A stretch of DNA of 64,000 nucleotides from Fibrobacter succinogenes (GTDB lineage Bacteria; Fibrobacterota; Fibrobacteria; Fibrobacterales; Fibrobacteraceae): the NCBI GenBank assembly GCA_902756345.1, contig CACVQR010000007.1, positions 62,001-126,000 of the forward strand. Reading direction: 5' to 3'. Positions 19,630 to 29,588 of this stretch are shown here, one piece after another. The notes under the pieces were generated by a model, which saw only the letters and a list, made by a program, of their open reading frames with translations, searched no databases and had not been told where the DNA came from. Within the stretch, counting starts at the first letter, position 1; the number at the start of each line of letters is the position of its first letter. Position numbers and translations under genes: made by a program.

Positions 19630-22600
19630 TGAAAATGCCCCAAAACAACACAAATCGCCAAAATGAATTGAATAAGAATGAGTTGAACAACATTCTCAAG
19701 AATACAAAAGTTCAGCGTCCGTTTATGATGTTTCCTTTGCGCTTGGAAACCCATTTCCGTAATGTGAAGGGAAAGAAACAACTTTGCGTAAGAGTATTTC
19801 CAGATGAGATTATGCTGGATTATCATACTGACAGTTTGACAAAGCAAGAAATAGAGGACGGCAAGTTCTTTTGGATTCAATGGTACATTGCCAGTGGTAG
19901 TGATGCAAGAGAATATGAGGCATGGGAAATTTTATGTAAAAAATATCCTGTGCATCGCGCAGCATGGATTTGTCGTTGCTTAAGGCCAAAGTATATTGAT
20001 GAATACAGACCATGGCAAAAGCTCTTTTATCGTCGTCCATACACAAGTTTGACGGACATAGAAAATAAGTGCAAAATTATTTATTCGCTTCTTTCAGAAA
20101 TTTCTTTACACCTCAGCGAAGAAGAGGTTGAACAAATTGATAAAGAGGTTGAAACCGACGTAGAACGTAAGGTGCGCGAAAACTTAACTCAAGTTCAGCA
20201 TTTCTTATTCGGTATTCAATCTAGTGTGTCTCATTGCAAATACCTTGTTGATTATTTGTACGATAACATATACAACATGGCGACGTATTTGTCTAGGTCA
20301 CTGGAAACTTGTAATAAGTTTTATGAAAAATTTCCTGGACTCTATAAGGAGAACTGCCGACGCCTTGAGCTTTGGGATGTTGATTATACGATATTAAGTT
20401 CGTTACGCAAAGATGTCGATAATTTTATCAAGACACTAGAGTCCAAAAGAATGACTCTTGATGACATGGTAAAAAGTTACCTAGCCGATGGTTCTATTTT
20501 TAGTGGCGATTCTCTACTCCGCAAAAATGCATGGACTGTTAACGAAGATAAAAAACTTGAAGTGCCCGGTTCCAATATCCTCCCTCAAAGATTCTTCTTT
20601 GTTGGGGAAGTAGACAATGCGAATAAGGATAAAATTTACGCCTATTCCAATGAAATCCCTTCGGATCTTCAAATGGGCATAGATCCCAACGAACAAGAAG
20701 TAGATGAAAATGGTCAAAAAGTTTCGCCGTTCCAAATCAACAGCAATGGCGATATGGTAATTAAGGGTGGCGCCAAATGGATGACGGATTATGATGAAGC
20801 CGAAAAATGTGGCATGGCCATAACCGTTCCGATATCAGATGACGTCACGAAATTTAATTATATCTATGTCTTGGGGATAAATGATTTTTCCGAAAAAGAA
20901 AGTGTTGATCGATTGACAAATCTGTTTAATGGCCACAATTATGCCGTTTCAAGCATGTCCTTCCTTTCTGCGGGAACACCAACAAACAGTTTGGACGGCA
21001 ATTTTAAAGACGATAGTGAAGAAATTAAACGCGAACGTTTTGACATAGAAGTTAACGATTCATACAAGAACTTTAGCCGATCCAAGGATTCCAAGATTCT
21101 AGCTGATTTTACTGGCATGGCATTTGACGATTGTTGGGGAAGCGTGATTGGCGGCAAACATACACAATCTGAAATGGCTCAAATTGTGTATAAGGAACTA
21201 TGGAACCACTTTAGAAGTAATATTAAGAAAGATGATGAAGATTTAAAGGAAATTCTTGATCTTGTAGGAGACTTTGTCGTAAATCATGTACGCGCAAGAG
21301 GTGTGTTGCCTACAGTAAAGATCGACACGCTCCCTTACGGGTTCCTACCCGTTGCCGATTATGGGAAATTACGAGAAACATTTAATGATGGTAGCGAGGA
21401 ATCTAAAAAGTTCCTTAGGCTTTTTGACCAATTGATTGACTTGGCGAATACATGGAAAGAATGCCGAAAAGAACAAAAGTTATGGTCAAAAGAATTGGTT
21501 GGTAATGATGCTGAACGTAACTATCTTAAAATGGCGGGCCAAACGCCGTATTCAATTTCTTTCGTAGAACGCTCTGTATTGAGAACTCCGTTCCTCGAGA
21601 AAAACTTCTTAAAATACCCAACTACAGGTATTCTCGCTGATTTAAGTGACATGGAATTCTTTGCAGATCAGCCTATAGATGACGCTGTTAAGGAAGTTTC
21701 TCTCCAAGGTCTAAAAAACTGTATTAACCAAGGCATAAGAAACCAGTTGTCTGACGAGGAATTGAACATCTATGTAGCCGAATTCTTAGATTTGTTCACT
21801 TATCGACTTGATGCCTGGTTTACTGGTTTCGTCAAGTTCGCAAAAGAGCGCTTGGACAAAAAGGGACAAAAAGCCGCGCCGCAAATTGGTTCGTATGGCT
21901 GGGTTTTCGGCCTTAAAGAAAACAATCGTGTCGAAATTGAAGATGTAGGCAAACGCGAAAAAATCATTCGCGACATGAAACTGGATCTAGATCCGAATAC
22001 AAACGCGATTTACAAGAGTACCGGAGAAGACAAGGGACACTATATTGTAGCGCCTTCCATACAACATGCTTTGACCACGGCGGTTTTGAGAAGCGCCTAT
22101 CTGAAATCCAAGAGCAGTGAAGAAGATGCTCACATTTGTGTGAATTTGTCTTCCATGCGAGTTCGTCAAGCCCTGCGCCTTGTAGATGGTATTAAGCACG
22201 GTATGTCGACTAGTGTAATTTTAGGCGTAGATCTTGAACGATATCTACACGATGCGGCCGATACATTTGGAGTGCATCTAGACCAATTCATTTACCCGCT
22301 GCGCCAGCAATTTAAACAAGTTGTTGATTTAAACTCTCAAACAGAAGAAGCTGGCTGCTATTCCATGCAGGTAATCAATGGCGAGGCTCTTCTCAATACA
22401 TTTATTGAAGAATGGAAATGGTCAAAATCTGTCTCTAGTTGGTTAGAAGATAATTATAAAGATAATGGATCTCTAGAATGGGTTCGTAATCTTAATGCTA
22501 ATTCCAATAACGGATTGGTCAATGTAGAAACAAGAAACGCGTTCTTCAAGCAGATTGAACGTATGATGGACTCTTACGACGCCTTGAATGACCTATTGCT

Positions 22601-24677
22601 TTCAGAAGGTGTGCACCGCCTTGTTATGGGTGACAAGAGTGCCTTCTACGCAATTGGTCAATTCCTTAAAGATGGTAAAGGCAGCATTCCGGAACTGGAA
22701 ATTTTAAAGAATCCTTCAGAACATGTTGTTGTGGCGCATAAAACCGGAATTATGCTTCCAGAAGTTGATATTGATGTTGAAGACGAAGAAAATACAAACA
22801 ACTTGATCAACCTTGCGGATCCCTCGATCAATGCGTGGGTGGAAAGCGTTGTCGGCGATATGGACAAAATCAAGGTCCTGATCAAAAAAGATTCTGGCCA
22901 AGGTAACGGCGAAGTAGAAGCCTGTTCTTTAGCTCAGCTGGGAATAAGTGGCGCCGAGTATATTTATTTGTCTTCCTTTGAAGGGGCCTTTAAAAATTAC
23001 CTCAAAACCAAATGGCATTTGCTAAATCCTGGGTTTGTAGGAGAAATTGAAGTTGTTGAAGAGTCAGAAAATGCAAATTGGGCTCCTGAAGATGGGGAGT
23101 TGAGCTTAGAAGAAGATCAACTTCGTTTGAAAGTTCTAAGGGAAATCGTACTTCATAGCCGAGAAATGCGTGCTCCAGATATACAGAGCACTCTTTGGGA
23201 AGGCGCGGATGAAGTTGATTATACCGATATCAGCGAGTTGAAGTTACGGTATGAAAATCTTTTACTGCGAGAGGATGAACTTCATTTAAAGATTTCCAAG
23301 TGGCGCAGAAAAGCCGAAAAGAGCAGTTTGTATGATGACGCTTTTGTACGAGACGCATACATGTATCTTTGCAATTGCGTCGAAGCGGGCCTTGTTAATT
23401 GTATTGGAAAATTTGACACTAGTATTTTCGTAGACAAGATAGATCCTATTGTATATCCTGAAAGTATTCAGAACGCGCAAATGTTGCAAAAAGAGCTTCT
23501 TGAAACCATGAAGGCCGTGGAAACGCAGCTTCAGGAGCGAGTGGATAATGCAAAGGCCTTGGTTGCTACTAATAAGGAAACTCTATCAGTTGCAAATTAT
23601 ATTTCCGCAATTCAAGCTCTTACGCTAGAAAATATCAGGGTCGCACCTCGTTTCCATATATTAAAGAAAGAACTTGTTGAAGGCCCCATGATTAAACGTG
23701 CGGAACGCATAGATTTCGCTGTTAGGGGGAATTCTAATTCAAATGGTAATGGTTTTATCTATAACAATTTAAATCAAGGAACATTTGATCAGTGGGAAGA
23801 TGAAGTTTCCGAAGTTAGAGACGGAATGAAAAACATACATCAACTATCCATGTTTCAGACGGCTATCGATAAGGACATGGGTAAGGTTGCTGTACTACAG
23901 ATGGAATCCTCCAAGTCTGAGGTTATTGCTGGAAATTGGCTTGGTTTGTCTGTTGATGACGAATCAGAATTGCAGGATATGGATTCCATAGTGCTTTACA
24001 ATGCGGAGGCCTATAACCCGCAATATAGGAGTGGCGGACTTTCTTTAGCCTCAAATGCAGGTCTTGTTGTTGACTCTTGGTTGGAATATATTCCTTACAA
24101 GAAACACAACGCAGGCTTAGTGTTCCACGTTGACAGACCGGACAATGAGGCTCCTCAAGCCGTTCTAGTGGCAATAAACCATAATATCAATGTGAATCCA
24201 TCTAATTTTGAACATACGCAGGCTACACTCCCGGGCACAACATCTAATGTTGTCAATCAAGTCGATCTTACCAAGGGTAGATTATGCTGGTGCCCTGCAT
24301 GCAGAAAAGAGTCTCTACGTTATCGTGATTCTATTCTTAATCAAAGCAAAAATATTAGCAACACAAATCCTGCAAGAACAAATAACAACCTTTCCCATAG
24401 CAGCTCTGTCGTCTGTGAAGGAAAATGGGATGTTGATTCCTTGCTAGGCATTCTAGATGAAACCAGGTTTATGATGATGAATAGGGTGGTTGATCCGGAT
24501 GGGGTCTATACTAATAAAAAATTGAGTCCTATTTTCCCGCTGTTAAGTGAAATCATCTTTGAAAATCTGAAAGGCTTGAACCACATAACAGGCTCTACTT
24601 CTGGATTCTATAAGAATAAGCTGATGATGTGGGATGTGTTTGATGCCATTAGCGGTGGCAAAAATATAAGGGGATAA
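19629..24677 (+). CDS. Giant conserved protein of unknown function, third in operon
   Basis: The 1682-aa product starts by overlapping the previous stop (TAATG). Near residue 34 it has FPLRLETHF, then VRVFPDEIMLDYHTD and HRAAWICRCLRP, resembling an N-terminal pattern I recall from giant uncharacterised proteins in other phyla. The middle is mixed, with helical segments. Residues about 1130-1400 contain long charged helices (for example LRLKVLREIVLHSREMRAP). A CWCPAC pair of cysteines near residue 1552 could be half of a zinc site. No signal peptide, membrane segment or catalytic signature is recognised. It is followed 6 bases later by the next operon gene. Confidence 0.75.
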   Translation: MKMPQNNTNRQNELNKNELNNILKNTKVQRPFMMFPLRLETHFRNVKGKKQLCVRVFPDEIMLDYHTDSLTKQEIEDGKFFWIQWYIASGSDAREYEAWEILCKKYPVHRAAWICRCLRPKYIDEYRPWQKLFYRRPYTSLTDIENKCKIIYSLLSEISLHLSEEEVEQIDKEVETDVERKVRENLTQVQHFLFGIQSSVSHCKYLVDYLYDNIYNMATYLSRSLETCNKFYEKFPGLYKENCRRLELWDVDYTILSSLRKDVDNFIKTLESKRMTLDDMVKSYLADGSIFSGDSLLRKNAWTVNEDKKLEVPGSNILPQRFFFVGEVDNANKDKIYAYSNEIPSDLQMGIDPNEQEVDENGQKVSPFQINSNGDMVIKGGAKWMTDYDEAEKCGMAITVPISDDVTKFNYIYVLGINDFSEKESVDRLTNLFNGHNYAVSSMSFLSAGTPTNSLDGNFKDDSEEIKRERFDIEVNDSYKNFSRSKDSKILADFTGMAFDDCWGSVIGGKHTQSEMAQIVYKELWNHFRSNIKKDDEDLKEILDLVGDFVVNHVRARGVLPTVKIDTLPYGFLPVADYGKLRETFNDGSEESKKFLRLFDQLIDLANTWKECRKEQKLWSKELVGNDAERNYLKMAGQTPYSISFVERSVLRTPFLEKNFLKYPTTGILADLSDMEFFADQPIDDAVKEVSLQGLKNCINQGIRNQLSDEELNIYVAEFLDLFTYRLDAWFTGFVKFAKERLDKKGQKAAPQIGSYGWVFGLKENNRVEIEDVGKREKIIRDMKLDLDPNTNAIYKSTGEDKGHYIVAPSIQHALTTAVLRSAYLKSKSSEEDAHICVNLSSMRVRQALRLVDGIKHGMSTSVILGVDLERYLHDAADTFGVHLDQFIYPLRQQFKQVVDLNSQTEEAGCYSMQVINGEALLNTFIEEWKWSKSVSSWLEDNYKDNGSLEWVRNLNANSNNGLVNVETRNAFFKQIERMMDSYDALNDLLLSEGVHRLVMGDKSAFYAIGQFLKDGKGSIPELEILKNPSEHVVVAHKTGIMLPEVDIDVEDEENTNNLINLADPSINAWVESVVGDMDKIKVLIKKDSGQGNGEVEACSLAQLGISGAEYIYLSSFEGAFKNYLKTKWHLLNPGFVGEIEVVEESENANWAPEDGELSLEEDQLRLKVLREIVLHSREMRAPDIQSTLWEGADEVDYTDISELKLRYENLLLREDELHLKISKWRRKAEKSSLYDDAFVRDAYMYLCNCVEAGLVNCIGKFDTSIFVDKIDPIVYPESIQNAQMLQKELLETMKAVETQLQERVDNAKALVATNKETLSVANYISAIQALTLENIRVAPRFHILKKELVEGPMIKRAERIDFAVRGNSNSNGNGFIYNNLNQGTFDQWEDEVSEVRDGMKNIHQLSMFQTAIDKDMGKVAVLQMESSKSEVIAGNWLGLSVDDESELQDMDSIVLYNAEAYNPQYRSGGLSLASNAGLVVDSWLEYIPYKKHNAGLVFHVDRPDNEAPQAVLVAINHNINVNPSNFEHTQATLPGTTSNVVNQVDLTKGRLCWCPACRKESLRYRDSILNQSKNISNTNPARTNNNLSHSSSVVCEGKWDVDSLLGILDETRFMMMNRVVDPDGVYTNKKLSPIFPLLSEIIFENLKGLNHITGSTSGFYKNKLMMWDVFDAISGGKNIRG

Positions 24678-24683
24678 ATTATT

Positions 24684-26645
24684 ATGGCGTCAAAAAAAAC
24701 TTTTTACAAAGATCTTTTTGAATACAGCAAGTATCATCCTAGATATTTAGATGATTTGGATCTTAGCCGGAAGACGGCCGTCTTTACAAGGCTAGAGCCC
24801 ATAACCCGGGCTCCGGACTTTCAGAAAGCACTTTCCTTTGAAATATTTGATCCCTATTGGTCATTAGCTCGTCAATGGCAGTATGGACGCTTCGACGGAA
24901 ACGATTGCGGAACCCCTGTGTCCATAAAAATCAGGACCAAAAAAAGGTGGTTTGACAACATCTGCCGAAAGGATGGAAATGGAGCAAAAGAAACTTACAA
25001 ATACTCTACGGATGTTCCGTTAGAATATGAAGTGGAAAAATTAGATGTGGAGATTACTCCATACATTCGTGTTCAATCGGCAATGTATTTTAAGAAAATG
25101 CTGAAACGAACTTTTGGCTCCAAAATCCCTTCGGAAATTAATAAATATCTGTTGGAAACATTCAGTCTCTCAACCGATGATTTTTATCGCGATCATGACG
25201 ATCTTGTTGACGATTTAAAAGTAAAAAACAACCAAGCGCTGAAGTCGTTTTCAGCAGCCTACTTAAAACGGTCTTTTGACGGATTCAAACTCTACAAGGC
25301 TATTGTTGAAAAAAATATCAAGTTGCGATTGATGCAAACTTCGTCGCCTGACATGAAACTGATGGAGGAATACAAGTCCTGGTTTGAATCAAAATATTTA
25401 CCGAACAAAAATTCCGCAAGCTGCTGGAGCAACGACAAACTTGGTTATCGAGCCGAAATTCATCAGGATACTAAACAATATGTAGCAGAGGATTATGACA
25501 ATGGGCGGCTTTCTTGGTATTCCTTTGATTGTAATTCTGACAAGGAAAACAATGAAGGCGAAGAAAAAATGCTCTCTTATATACCCTCGCCTGCTAACTT
25601 TACGGGAGCCCCATCTCAAAAGCTATGGGAATTTGAAAACACCAAAGTCAATATGGTTGCCGATGACGAAAAAGACTTTAGCATGTTGGCGACGGCTACC
25701 ATTATGCAGTACATAAGCATGTACAGCAATGATTGGATGATTGTGCCGTTAGAAACAGAAACTGGTGTAGTCCTTGATGTGGAAGGCGTTGTTATAAAGG
25801 ATTCCTTTGGCGAAAGAATTTATATAGAAGAAGACGCTGAAGATGTAGATGACCCAGTCGATTCAGTCGAATTTACCGATCGTTGGAATTTGTTCGGCAC
25901 AACAAGAAGCCAAGCCTTCGCCGAAGATAACTTCACTACAACCAGAGGATTATTGTTCCCTCCTGTGGTCCTGAAAACAGAAGAAAGCTCACCTATTGAA
26001 GAAGTTCAGTTCTTAAGAGATGAAATGGCCAATATGGTGTGGGGGGTTGAAACAACTATTAACGATGGTTGTGGTGGAATCATGGATGGCAAGACTTTGT
26101 CTGACGCCGTGTTTAGGGATGTTGATGAGAGAAATACGCAGAATGAAGAAGCTTTGACGGAAGAGGCATCGACTGAAAAAACGGAAGATGCAAATAAAAT
26201 GGAAGCAGAATATTCTTTGCTTATTCAGAATCGTGTGCCTTTGAACTGGATTCCGTTCTTGCCGGAACAGTTGGATGATTTCCACAATATTCATTTCCGT
26301 CGTGGAAGAATGCCTTTGTTCTACGATAAAGAATTCCTCCCTGTCAGACCCTCCACAAAGTTGTTGGCTGCAGAGAAAGATTGCAATGGTTGTGTGAAAC
26401 CTTTCTATATCGACGAAAATCAGATTGCGGGTTATGGCACCAAACTTGTTAAAACTGCTCAGAGATGCAGATGGTTCCTTGGAAAAACCTTTAACTGGGT
26501 TGGGAACCGCACCATCATTAGCGAATACCAAGCTAATAGTGGATTGCTGTTTGATGAGTTGATTCCTACGGCAAAGATACGTAAAACAATAGAAGTGTCA
26601 GATGGAAATGAGGAAATAGGGGAATTGGAAAATACAAATGGTTAA
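24684..26645 (+). CDS. Conserved protein of unknown function, fourth in operon
   Basis: The 653-aa product has a good ribosome site (AAGGGGA). Near residues 36-78 it has FTRLEPITRAPDFQKALSFE and DPYWSLARQWQYGRFDG-ND-G, a very distinctive motif. I recall it from widespread uncharacterised proteins (RLEP...DPLWLLARQWQ...GxDxGSP) that occur with DUF6603 genes. Acidic linkers are present near 375-390 and 480-510 (ALTEEASTEKTEDANK). The C-terminal part has VPLNWIPFLPEQ and RRGRMPLFYD. No signal peptide or membrane segment is seen. Its stop lies 8 bases inside the next gene. Confidence 0.75.
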   Translation: MASKKTFYKDLFEYSKYHPRYLDDLDLSRKTAVFTRLEPITRAPDFQKALSFEIFDPYWSLARQWQYGRFDGNDCGTPVSIKIRTKKRWFDNICRKDGNGAKETYKYSTDVPLEYEVEKLDVEITPYIRVQSAMYFKKMLKRTFGSKIPSEINKYLLETFSLSTDDFYRDHDDLVDDLKVKNNQALKSFSAAYLKRSFDGFKLYKAIVEKNIKLRLMQTSSPDMKLMEEYKSWFESKYLPNKNSASCWSNDKLGYRAEIHQDTKQYVAEDYDNGRLSWYSFDCNSDKENNEGEEKMLSYIPSPANFTGAPSQKLWEFENTKVNMVADDEKDFSMLATATIMQYISMYSNDWMIVPLETETGVVLDVEGVVIKDSFGERIYIEEDAEDVDDPVDSVEFTDRWNLFGTTRSQAFAEDNFTTTRGLLFPPVVLKTEESSPIEEVQFLRDEMANMVWGVETTINDGCGGIMDGKTLSDAVFRDVDERNTQNEEALTEEASTEKTEDANKMEAEYSLLIQNRVPLNWIPFLPEQLDDFHNIHFRRGRMPLFYDKEFLPVRPSTKLLAAEKDCNGCVKPFYIDENQIAGYGTKLVKTAQRCRWFLGKTFNWVGNRTIISEYQANSGLLFDELIPTAKIRKTIEVSDGNEEIGELENTNG

Positions 26646-27495
26646 AGGACTTCATGTTAATAGTACGGCTCCTTTTTTGGCAAAAAAAAGCGGAACGGAA
26701 TATTTTATAGAAGATTTTGAAATTCTTTCCACGATTTTGTCCGCATTAATGTGGAGAAGGTGTAATGGCCCCATAAAACTTTATACAGATGAAGTAGGTT
26801 TAGCGTACTACCAAAGCCTGGGCCTTACAAATCTGTGGGATGGGGGTATCGATACCGAAACCATATCGAACATTCCCGATTCTATAGACCAGAATATTTT
26901 CTGGGCCGGAGCCAAGTTGTTCGCCCTTAAAAATGAAGGGGCCCCCGTTGCGCTGATTGATACGGATTTGATTGTTTGGACGGATCTTAATGAAATTCTT
27001 TCTAAAGAAAAGTTCGCCTGTTTGCACCGAGAAGAATTTGTTGAGTGCTATTTGCCGTTGGAATTGCTTAAGAGACGCAAGGGGTATGCTCCAGATCCTA
27101 AGTGGGATTGGTCGGTGAATCCTTGCAATACAGCCTTTGCCTACTTTGGCGACAAGGATTTGTTGGAGTATTACACGGCGTGCTCCATTGACTTCATGAC
27201 AGACAACAAGGAAATGCCTTGCGAGTTCGTATCTCAAATGGTGTTTGCTGAACAGCGTGTCGTGGCTATGTGTGCAAAAGCTATGGATATTCCTATATAC
27301 GCATTTTTGAACGACCCTTACCAAGAAAACAATGACAGTTTCTCCCATTTGTGGGGGGCGAAAAGCGTAGCTCGTGATCGTAGAAGTCAACGGGTTGCTC
27401 TTTGTTGTGCCTTGATGAAAAAGATTAACAAGCTTTTCCCGGATTATAGAAATGACTCTGAAGCCTTTAATGTAATTATGGAAAATTATTTTTAA
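26638..27495 (+). CDS. Glycosyltransferase-like protein (GT-A/DUF6734-like), last gene of the operon
   Basis: The 285-aa product starts inside the previous gene (8-base overlap). The order of elements is like a GT-A glycosyltransferase. An N-terminal strand/helix segment includes IKLYTDEVGL, and an xDxD-type motif APVALIDTDLIVWTD lies near residues 100-115. A conserved-looking WSVNPCNTAFAYFGD lies near 160-175, and EQRVVAMCAKAM near 205. It reminds me of DUF6734-type proteins of the Bacteroidota. It may modify one of the giant proteins, or simply have been carried with them. The donor and acceptor are unknown. Confidence 0.6.
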   Translation: MVKGLHVNSTAPFLAKKSGTEYFIEDFEILSTILSALMWRRCNGPIKLYTDEVGLAYYQSLGLTNLWDGGIDTETISNIPDSIDQNIFWAGAKLFALKNEGAPVALIDTDLIVWTDLNEILSKEKFACLHREEFVECYLPLELLKRRKGYAPDPKWDWSVNPCNTAFAYFGDKDLLEYYTACSIDFMTDNKEMPCEFVSQMVFAEQRVVAMCAKAMDIPIYAFLNDPYQENNDSFSHLWGAKSVARDRRSQRVALCCALMKKINKLFPDYRNDSEAFNVIMENYF

Positions 27496-27511
27496 AGGTT
27501 GTACTGAATCT

Positions 27512-28420
27512 CTATTTATTCTTGAAACTCACAAACCTGACATTTCCGCAGTAGTCCTTGTGGATTCCTGCGAATTCGAGCCACGGGTAGTTGGCGGCTT
27601 CGTTCTTCAGGACTTCGGCTTGTTCCGAGCCGATTTCGAGGAGAATCGAGGCGCCTGCGCTTAGCTTGCCTTCGGTCTGCGAAAGCATCTTGCGCACGAG
27701 CGTAAGGCCGTCGGGTCCGCCATAAAGGGCGAGCGCCGGGTCGAACTTGTCGACTTCGGGTTGGAGCTTTCCTTTTTCGCCGTCGGGAATGTAGGGGAGG
27801 TTTGCAACCAGGCAATCAATTTTTTTATCGGCATTACCTGCGGCTTTCGTAATTGCTTCGCCGGTGACGGCGTCCAGCAAGTCGCCTTGAGCAAAAGTCA
27901 GATTCGAACCTTCGGCGTTTGCGCCGAGGCTGTTGGCTTCGGCATTTTCGCGGGCGAGCGAAAGTGCGTCTTCAGAAATGTCCGTGGCGAGCACTTTCGC
28001 TTCGGCGATTTCTTTCGCGCAGGCGATAGAAATCGCCCCTGTTCCCGTGCCCACTTCTACAATGAACGGAGTTTCAATACCCTTGAGTGCTTCCTTCGCC
28101 ATATCCACGAGGGTTTCGGTTTCTGGGCGCGGGATCAGTGCCCGCGGGTCGCACTTGATGATGAATCCTCGAAAACTGGTGTCGCCAATAATATGCTGCA
28201 GCGGTTCGCGGTTTGCGCGGCGAGCCACCATCTGGCGGAGTACGTCGAGTTCGGCCTCCGTCAGAGGCTTTTCAAAGTTCAGGTAAATGTCCATGCGGGA
28301 CTTCATCTGAAGTCCGTGGCTGATGATGTATTCGGCATCCAATCGCGCGTCAGGAATTCCCTTCTTTTCGAAGAATACCTTGGTGCGGTTCAGAATTTCA
28401 AGTACAGTCATCTGTGGCAT
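27512..28420 (-). CDS. prmC: Peptide chain release factor N5-glutamine methyltransferase
   Basis: The 302-aa product methylates the GGQ glutamine of release factors. It has the PrmC N-terminal helical domain (about 1-85) and a Rossmann SAM domain with VEVGTGTGAISIACA near residue 120. The usual (N/D)PPY catalytic motif reads ANLPYIP near residue 205, a Pro-to-Leu change at the second position. It lies just downstream of its substrate gene prfA, the classic arrangement. ATG 28420 and an internal ATG three codons later are both possible starts. Confidence 0.9.
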   Translation of the reverse strand: MPQMTVLEILNRTKVFFEKKGIPDARLDAEYIISHGLQMKSRMDIYLNFEKPLTEAELDVLRQMVARRANREPLQHIIGDTSFRGFIIKCDPRALIPRPETETLVDMAKEALKGIETPFIVEVGTGTGAISIACAKEIAEAKVLATDISEDALSLARENAEANSLGANAEGSNLTFAQGDLLDAVTGEAITKAAGNADKKIDCLVANLPYIPDGEKGKLQPEVDKFDPALALYGGPDGLTLVRKMLSQTEGKLSAGASILLEIGSEQAEVLKNEAANYPWLEFAGIHKDYCGNVRFVSFKNK

Positions 28421-28425
28421 TTTCT

Positions 28426-28454
28426 TGTCACGCCCGGCTTAACCGTGCGTCTCC
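28426..28454. repeat. Short palindromic repeat between prfA and prmC
   Basis: This is a 29-base element beginning TGTCACGCCCGG and ending GTGCGTCTCC. It aligns with the element at 57534-57563 (TGTCATCCCGGG ... GGGATCTCC), so the two belong to one short interspersed repeat type. It fills the gap between two co-directional genes. Confidence 0.6.
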
Positions 28455-28455
28455 A

Positions 28456-29523
<1,068 letters not shown>

Positions 29524-29588
29524 CGCGAGCAAATTTAGAAAAATTAAAAGAGTATATTTACCACAATAACTGGAGAATAAGGAATATT

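Noticed and set aside
10292-27495. Prophage or contractile injection system
   Set aside because: No sheath, tube, baseplate, portal, terminase, AAA ATPase, integrase or lysis gene is recognisable among the five genes.
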